The notes under the pieces are model-generated. The model did no database searches. It saw nothing but the letters and a program-made list of their open reading frames with translations, and was not told where the DNA came from. A DNA stretch of 64,000 nt from Cycas panzhihuaensis (taxonomy: Eukaryota; Cycadophyta): positions 186,937,741 through 187,001,740 of the forward strand of contig CM041465.1 of the NCBI GenBank assembly GCA_023213395.1, read 5' to 3'. Of the stretch, positions 58,265-64,000 are shown piece after piece. The position numbers and the translations under genes are program-made. The first letter of the stretch is position 1. The number at the start of each line of letters is the position of its first letter.

Positions 58265-60148
58265 TATGGGGATAAAACAGACGACTAGAGATCCTCTTTA
58301 GTGAAATGAAATGGTAATGAAACGATAATGTGAAAAATATAAATATTAAGCCATAATTAAATATAATCACAATAGTTGCATTTTAAAAATTAAAGAGAAT
58401 CATTAATTAAATGTAAATATATATTCATAAGTATATGTAGCATGTGAAGAAATAAGGGGGTTAGACATCCCTTTAAAACATTTTAAAAAATTTGATTACA
58501 AAGCAAGCATAAATGTAATTATATTTAGCAATTTTTGCAAATAACTTAAAGCAATAAGCCCTTTTGCACAAAAAAATGATTGTCAATAATAAAGAGATGT
58601 AAGATTTAAACATTCACTTGAGAAATTAAATCAAAAATAAAATATTTTCATGTTTATAACATCATTTGTATCAAATTATAGTGATTTGATTGTGAATTTA
58701 ATAAACTATACAAAATAATTGATAATTATATAAAAATGATGTAGTTAAACAATAAATTTGTTAAATAATTTAATGTATGTTGAATTAATCATAAAATATT
58801 GTAAAGAAAATTTTAAAATAAAATCACGTACCTTGACTTACCTGGTCGTGATAGAAAGCTTGACTTTAGACAAGATTTTACAGGTCAAAATGGCATCCAA
58901 TTGGCTCGAGTGACTAGTCAAAATGTTCGTGTCTGAATCAAGAATTCAACACTTCTTTCGAAATTGAATTTGGACTCAGTATGATAAAGTTATATTCAAA
59001 AAAACACAGGTACCTTCTTTGTAAAATTTAAAAAAAGGTGAAATAGGGGTTAAGCCCCTTTCAAGATTGGACTGAGGTCATATGGGAGGGTTGATGTGAC
59101 CAAGGGGCTGGCAGGAAGGGGGCTAACGAACTCGAAATAAGATTCCAATTTGGTTTAATTAACTTAAAACTTTGGAAAAAATAAAATATTAAGGATAAGG
59201 CAGATCCAAAATCATATTTATGTAGATTGAATTCTTTTTGCGTTTGCAAAAAGAAGACTCGAATTTATAGAAATTTCACGTTCGAAACCTATAAACCCTA
59301 AAATTTAGGGTTTCACCTTATTTTTCCCAAAAACTTTGGGATTGCAGGTCTACGGCGGATGGGCATTCAATTTCTTGGTGATTCTCTTCGTTCGCATCTC
59401 AATTCGATGGCGTTTGTGTGATCTTCAGTGCGTGGGCATCTCCACATCATGCTCTGCGTGGAATGTCTGTTTGCAGGTCAAAGACAAGGGGTTCAGCGTT
59501 AGACCAATTTCTTCGTCCTCTACATCTACAATTCAAATTCCTACATCTTTGTGTCTATGCTTGCAGGATTTCTTTTTTTCAGCTGGAGCTTTTCTTCATC
59601 CTGTAGCAGAACATCTTTGTCTTCGGGCGTCTTTCTTCGGTCTGCGTGTCAAATGTCATCTTGGAGATCTCAGTGCGTGGCCATCTCTCTATATATGGTT
59701 GTATCCAATAGCTGGTGCCAGACAAGTAACATGAGATGCAATGAGGTCGTGAATCTTCATCCAATCTACTATTCTAGCAGGCATTTTATCATCTTCATTC
59801 TCTGCATCATTGAAAAGATGCGACTACAGAGTGCAGCTCTGGTTGTTGTTTGTCACAGACTGGCTAGTGATGCTCCCATACTCCAAATTTGCATGCGTGG
59901 CATCTTTGTGTCCTTGGCTTCTTCGATGAATTAAGACTTAGAGACGAATGGGTTCAAACCCTTCTTGTTTACAGACAAAGAGCTTTTGTAAATCCACTCT
60001 TTTTTTAATTAATAAATGATTTTTTTTTTTTGCTACTACTATCTTCTTCAATTGGCAGACTTGAAATGTAATTTTTTTTTTTTCAATTCTCAATTGCTCT
60101 AAAGCCTGCTCCAAAAATCCTTGTTTCAAAAAACTGTTTAAAATCCTT
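58265..60148. other. Unusually long leader of copia V, possible captured or inserted DNA
   Basis: About 1.9 kb separates primer site and gag ATG. 58320-58830 is extremely AT-rich with no frame. 59300-59935 is GC-richer, with overlapping plus-strand frames (132, 62 and 127 codons) and a recurring pattern TGCGTGG.CATCT (near 59428, 59671 and 59894). No domain is recognised and no duplication flanks it, so insertion, capture of a host fragment, and normal long leader all remain possible. Confidence 0.4.
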
Positions 60149-60160
60149 ACTCTGATACCA

Positions 60161-60634
60161 TGTTAGAAAGAGGGATTCAATTTGCATTCACAGGTATACA
60201 TAATCATTTGCACAATAAATCATGGATCTGGAAAACTTTAATAGCAACACAAATACACCATATTTGACAGGCGGAAAGCCCCCTAGCGGGGATAAAAAAC
60301 CACCTCTTAAAATATATAAATATTATTATAATAAAAGAGATGATACAGTAAACTTAAATGAGGATCTCATCCTCTCTTTAGATGTTCAGCCTCCTTCTCC
60401 AGCAAGACCTAGTCAACCCAACCTACCGAACCTATCCAACCTGACCAATTTGACCAACTTCACCAACTTCTTAAAATCTAGGAAGTGATTCTGTTAAGAA
60501 GATAGAGGTTCATTGAAATGGGTGGTTGTCCACTTCAACAAACCATATAATTAATTAATAATATATTGACATAAAGTAACATTATAAAAAGAACTTTATG
60601 AAAGAACATAAAGATAACATTAATATCTCTAACA
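60161..60634 (-). repeat. 5' LTR of copia V
   Basis: 474 bp. The nine-base repeat lies at about 60413-60470 and produces a spurious 88-codon plus-strand frame (LSNLTNLTNFTNF-like). Confidence 0.93.
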
Positions 60635-60775
60635 ATTTACAACTATGTCAACCTGCAATCCCAATCTATTGATGTCAAATCGAGTCTCTTAGACAAAGAC
60701 TATCAACAAAAGTCTATCAATGAAAGTATGTCAATGAAGGTATGTTCATGTTGGCTAAGCTCTATTGTCCCAAGT

Positions 60776-60985
60776 CCCATCAACCAAAGTTTCTCTTGAC
60801 CAAATCCCAACAACCTATCAACCAAAATTCTGTCAACCAAGGCTCTTTCACCCAGGTCTTGTCAACCAAAGTTTTGTCAAGCAAGGTTCTCTTAACCAAG
60901 TTATGTTGATTGTCGACCTATCAACCACAGTTCTCTTGCCCATGTCCTATTGACATGTTGACCAAAGTTCTACTCTGATGGAAAA
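60776..60985. repeat. Degenerate minisatellite in the gypsy A leader
   Basis: About nine to ten units of 18-24 bp with the loose consensus TCAACCAAAGTTCTCTTG. The spacing is too irregular and the units too diverged for a CRISPR array. The 62-codon plus-strand frame across it is a by-product. Confidence 0.65.
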
Positions 60986-61242
60986 CAATTCATGTCTATG
61001 ACAAGAATTCCCTACAGTTGCATTCAAAACTAAGTTGCAACAATAATCTATTTTGACCAAAGTCTTCCTTTCGACAAAAACTCACTTCAACATAAGTCTA
61101 CTTATTTCTATCTCTTGCCAGAATTCAAAATCCTTTGACTTAACCCCTTCCATTTTCATAGTAAAGCTTTGAAATGATAATTTATTACTTTATTCACACT
61201 AAATTCTTAGCCTGCACCATGTTACACAGTTTGTTGACCTTG

Positions 61243-61254
61243 AATCCAAGTTCT
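61243..61254 (-). promoter_or_regulatory. Primer-binding site of gypsy A
   Basis: TGGTATTAGAAC on the minus strand, near the Met-tRNA type TGGTATCAGAGC, about 10 bases inside the 5' LTR end. Confidence 0.6.
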
Positions 61255-61265
61255 AATACCACTCT

Positions 61266-62768
61266 TTAGCAACCCTTCTTCACGAGGATGCCATCACGCA
61301 ACCTCCAAGATTGCTTGAGCTCACATTTGAACACGCAACGAAGCATAGGACAAGTGAGCAACATGTCATCCTAGCTATCCAAGGAAATTTATTACTATAC
61401 GCACTCTAAACAGTACTCATGTACAAGTAATAATCACATAATTTGTTCTCTCTTAAAACATGCAACAATTCATAAACAAATAATCACTTACAACTAAAAT
61501 ATCATCACATGATACGAAAAAACCATCAACATAAACTCAAATTAGAGAACTTATCTTCTATAGGGAAACATCAAACTACTCATAAGGGATTCACCACCCA
61601 ACTAATTGTAAACTCTTCTTGAGAATTTGCCCCTATGCTAAGGCACATGAAACAGTTGAAGCACTAGTGATTGGCTTTAGACTCTTATGTCATCCCTAAG
61701 ACAACATAGTCAATTAAGCATGTATAGCCTTAACAATCATCACAATTACAATTGTGCATAGCTACATTATGACTCAGTGTTGCACATCACATGCACACAC
61801 AACAACAACACTATAGCTAAAACAACATTTCAAGCATCCCACCAGCAATGGCTACATTATGACTCATGGTTGCACATCACATGCACACACAATAACAACA
61901 CTATAGCTAAAACAACATTTAAGGCATCCCACCATGGAAAAGCAATATGGTTTAATCTCAACAACACTTCAATTCAAATTATCATTCTAAGCATCCCACC
62001 AGCAATGGCTACATTATGACTTGCGGTTGCACATCACATGCACACACAATAACAACACTATAGCTAAAACAACATTTAAGGCATCCCACCATGGAAAAGC
62101 ACTATGGCTTAATCTCAACAACACTTCAACTCAAATTATCATTCTAAGCATCCCACCATGAAAAATATATCAAGCCTCAAACCTTGGCATCACACTATGC
62201 ATCACATCTCACCATGTCAAAAGGTATGTCCACATATGAGCTATGCCATCTGACCCAAAACTCCCTCGGTGTCTCACCAAGTCTTCTAACATCTCACCAA
62301 AGTTAGCTAATTATGCTCACAACACAATAAAATAGAAGGCAATGTAGCTAGGCATTGGCCTCACATATCATCCACAGCAAAAATCCATCATGAATTCAAT
62401 CACAAACATGCAAAAATCAAACGCCAAACTCAAGCAATAGTGCAAACAAAACACAATTTGAATTCACATATTTGGAGCCATTGAGTTAGGCCAATGGATA
62501 AAGCATTGGAAGAGTTTTCATATGCCAAGCACAATCACTCATGCTCAAAATTCGAGCTTCTAGTTCAAAACAAAGCCAAATCTCAATACATAAGTGAAAA
62601 AATAATAATAATAATAAAGTGTCATCCCATTCCTATATATGATAAAGTGTCATCCCATTCCTATATATGATGAGTTTTCATATGCCAAGCACAATCACTC
62701 ATGCTCAAAATTCGAGCTCAATACATAAGTGAAAAAATAATAATAATAATAAAGTGTCATCCCATTCT
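61266..62768 (-). repeat. 5' LTR of gypsy A, truncated and internally duplicated
   Basis: Aligns with 36366-36797 and 40463-41345. The outer 600 bp present in the 3' LTR are missing; gypsy B coding sequence begins at about 62768. Internal duplications (61761-62157 and 62512-62770) are absent from the other LTR, so they arose after insertion or were copied from a variant. Confidence 0.75.
61761..62157. repeat. Tandem duplications, 90-bp and 157-bp periods, inside the 5' LTR
   Basis: A unit starting GCTACATTATGACT begins at 61761, 61851 and 62008. The 61851 and 62008 copies each continue with a 67-bp stretch starting ATGGAAAAGCA.TATGG.TTAAT, so the second period is 157 bp. Confidence 0.85.
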
Positions 62769-62770
62769 AG
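62512..62770. repeat. 160-bp duplication with AATA and 31-bp sub-repeats
   Basis: GAGTTTTCATATGCCAAGCA occurs at 62512 and 62672. An (AAT)n run with AAAGTGTCATCCCATTC follows in both copies, and that 31-bp piece is itself doubled near 62625-62670. Confidence 0.85.
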
Positions 62771-64000
62771 GCAGTGGCTAAGTTTTGCTTAAGGGTGTTT
62801 AGGACTTTATCCATATCCTGGAGTTTTTGTTGTAGAGAAGCAGTTCGGATGTTGGTTACTAGAGTGTGATGGGATGATGGAGGGTAACCATAAATAGCCT
62901 TAAATGGAGACATGCCTACAATCAAGAGGTGAGATCAGTTATACAAATACTCTACAAGGGCTAACAATGAGGTCCATTTAGCCCGATGATTGGAGGGAAA
63001 ACAATGCAAGCAGGTCTCTAGTGTCTTGTTAAGGACTTCAGATTGGGCCATCCATTTGTGGGTGATAAGTTGAACTCATGTTGAATGAAGTACTAGATGC
63101 TCGAAAAAGTTCCTGCCAAAATAAGCTAGTAAACTTAGGGTCTCGGTCACATACGATGGTTGAAGGAAACCCATGGAGGCGAAATACAGACTAGATGTAT
63201 AGGTCAGCGAGACATAGTGCTTTATAGGAAGTATGGACTGGTAGGAAATGTGCATATTTAGTCAACCTATCAATAACAACAAGGATAGAGCCAAACCCAA
63301 CAAATAGTGATAGGCTAGTGATGAAATCCATTGCAATATCCTACCATTTACCCTAAAGAATATGCAGAGATTAGAGAAGACCTAGTTGAGCCTTAGTGCC
63401 TGCCTTGTTTCGTTGATAGGTGTCACATTTTGAAACAAATGTAAAAAAGGTAGATTTCATGTGTGGCCAACAAAAGTCAACACGAATACACCGATATGTT
63501 TTGTCGAAACTAAAATGACCACCTAGAGGAGTGGAGTGATATTTAGACAAGATGCGGGGAATGAAAAGAGACGCAAGATGAACAAAAATGCAATTTTTAT
63601 ATAAAAGATTATTATTATGAATGGACCAATCTTTGTTGCTAAATGGACCTTGGTAATCCATTGGGAATAGTCAGGCTAGGACTGGTTCTCTGAAGCCAAC
63701 TTTGTAAACCAGGTTGGTTGAGGCTTGGTGATGGCATGAATGACGCATTCTAGCGAGGTGGCGAGATCAAGTGGAAGGCGAAAGAGGGCATCAACGACAA
63801 TATTATTTTTCCCCTTCTTATAAGTTATAATGAAATCGAACACTTCAAGGCAGTTGATCCACTTAGCCTGCTCTTCGGATAATGCTAGTTGGTCCAAAAT
63901 ATGACGAAGGTTGTGATAATCAGTCATAATAGTGAATTTAGAGCCAAGGAGATATTGACTCCACTTATCAACTGCATGCAAAATCGCTTTCATTTCTTTC
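62768..64000 (-). mobile_element. Second Ty3/gypsy pol fragment (gypsy B), runs past window end
   Basis: 63676-63993 encodes RNase H: WSQYLLGSKFTIMTDYHNLR and KWINCLEVFDFIITYKKGKN. 63371-63661 is the integrase zinc finger: HSTPLGGHFSFDKTYRCI and CWPHMKSTFFTFVSKCDTYQ. 62790-63360 has the core, with MDFITSL, FGSILVVIDRLTKYAHFLPV and VCDRDPKFTS; the Glu region is broken by stops. It ends at KVLNTLKQNLATA, where the gypsy A 5' LTR starts. It is less decayed than gypsy A. The rest lies beyond the window. Confidence 0.88.

Larger units (their letters stand above)
52858..60634 (-). mobile_element. Ty1/copia element (copia V), long leader, carrying a solo LTR
   Basis: LTRs of 473 bp (52858-53330) and 474 bp (60161-60634) share GAGGGATTCAATTTGCATTC. 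A perfect duplication ATTTA flanks it (52853-52857, 60635-60639). On the minus strand the primer site TGGTATCAGAGT (60149-60160) and purine tract TAAAGGGGGA (53331-53340) abut the LTRs. Gag to RNase H are in copia order but belong to a different lineage from copia I and IV (one zinc knuckle, longer LTRs). It is inserted in the leader of gypsy A. Confidence 0.95.
41942..61265 (-). mobile_element. Ty3/gypsy chromovirus-like element (gypsy A), internal region split by two copia insertions
   Basis: Minus-strand order from high to low coordinates: primer site TGGTATTAGAAC (61243-61254), leader (61242-60640 and 52857-52151), gag, protease, RT, RNase H, integrase and chromodomain-like tail, then purine tract and 3' LTR at 41941. 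Copia V splits the leader (52858-60634) and copia IV splits the integrase core (42816-48025). Without them the internal region is about 6.3 kb, normal for the clade. Stops throughout mark it as dead. Confidence 0.85.

Noticed and set aside
60222-60488. 88-codon plus-strand frame with LSNLTNLTNFTNF
   Set aside because: Lies within the copia V 5' LTR; its repeats come from the nine-base array, and the matching 3' LTR has no equivalent start.

Overview
The window looks like intergenic and intronic DNA from a large-genome seed plant. It is AT-rich and dominated by decayed LTR retrotransposons of plant Ty1/copia and Ty3/gypsy type. A plant L1-like LINE, a tRNA-derived SINE and a TRIM are also present. 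The only host gene I can support is the 3' part of a FANCI orthologue with a roughly 9.9 kb transposon-filled intron. That intron, and the nesting of elements, suggest a gymnosperm (conifer-like) genome; this is inference, not proof. I found no bacterial, organellar or CRISPR-like content, and no tRNA or rRNA gene.

Layout, left part. 1-1960: plus-strand Ty3/gypsy pol remnant (RNase H, integrase, chromodomain-like tail). 4118-4142: 25-nt poly-C tract. 4535-16412, minus strand: five exons of FANCI whose phases join without a break to give 446 codons plus a stop. The intron 5979-15919 holds a nest. A minus-strand non-autonomous LTR element (6338-15625, PBS and PPT but no gag-pol) was entered by a plus-strand copia element (7423-12608, 5-bp target-site duplication TAGCT) and, in one of its LTRs, by a 325-bp TRIM (15138-15462, duplication TATAG).

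Middle part. 17865-20430: truncated minus-strand copia (copia II). 21229-26464: complete but decayed minus-strand copia (copia III). 29961-33660: minus-strand gag-only Ty3/gypsy-like element with a SINE (17-bp duplication) in its 3' LTR. 33661-35965: 5'-truncated plus-strand LINE fragment. 36799-40458: plus-strand LTR element with no recognised pol, lying between two pieces of a gypsy LTR.

Right part. A minus-strand Ty3/gypsy element (gypsy A) has its internal region at 41942-61265, its 3' LTR ending at 41941 and its truncated 5' LTR at 61266-62768. It contains two copia insertions: copia IV (42816-48025, duplication GATGT) and copia V (52858-60634, duplication ATTTA). Copia V carries a GC-rich solo LTR (54277-54910, duplication AGTCT) inside its reverse transcriptase. 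62768-64000: a second minus-strand gypsy pol fragment (gypsy B) running off the window.

Every retroelement reading frame is broken by stops or frameshifts; nothing here looks capable of autonomous movement. I did not find a convincing new biological system. The most informative features are the TE-loaded FANCI intron, the order of insertions fixed by target-site duplications, and several non-autonomous element types.
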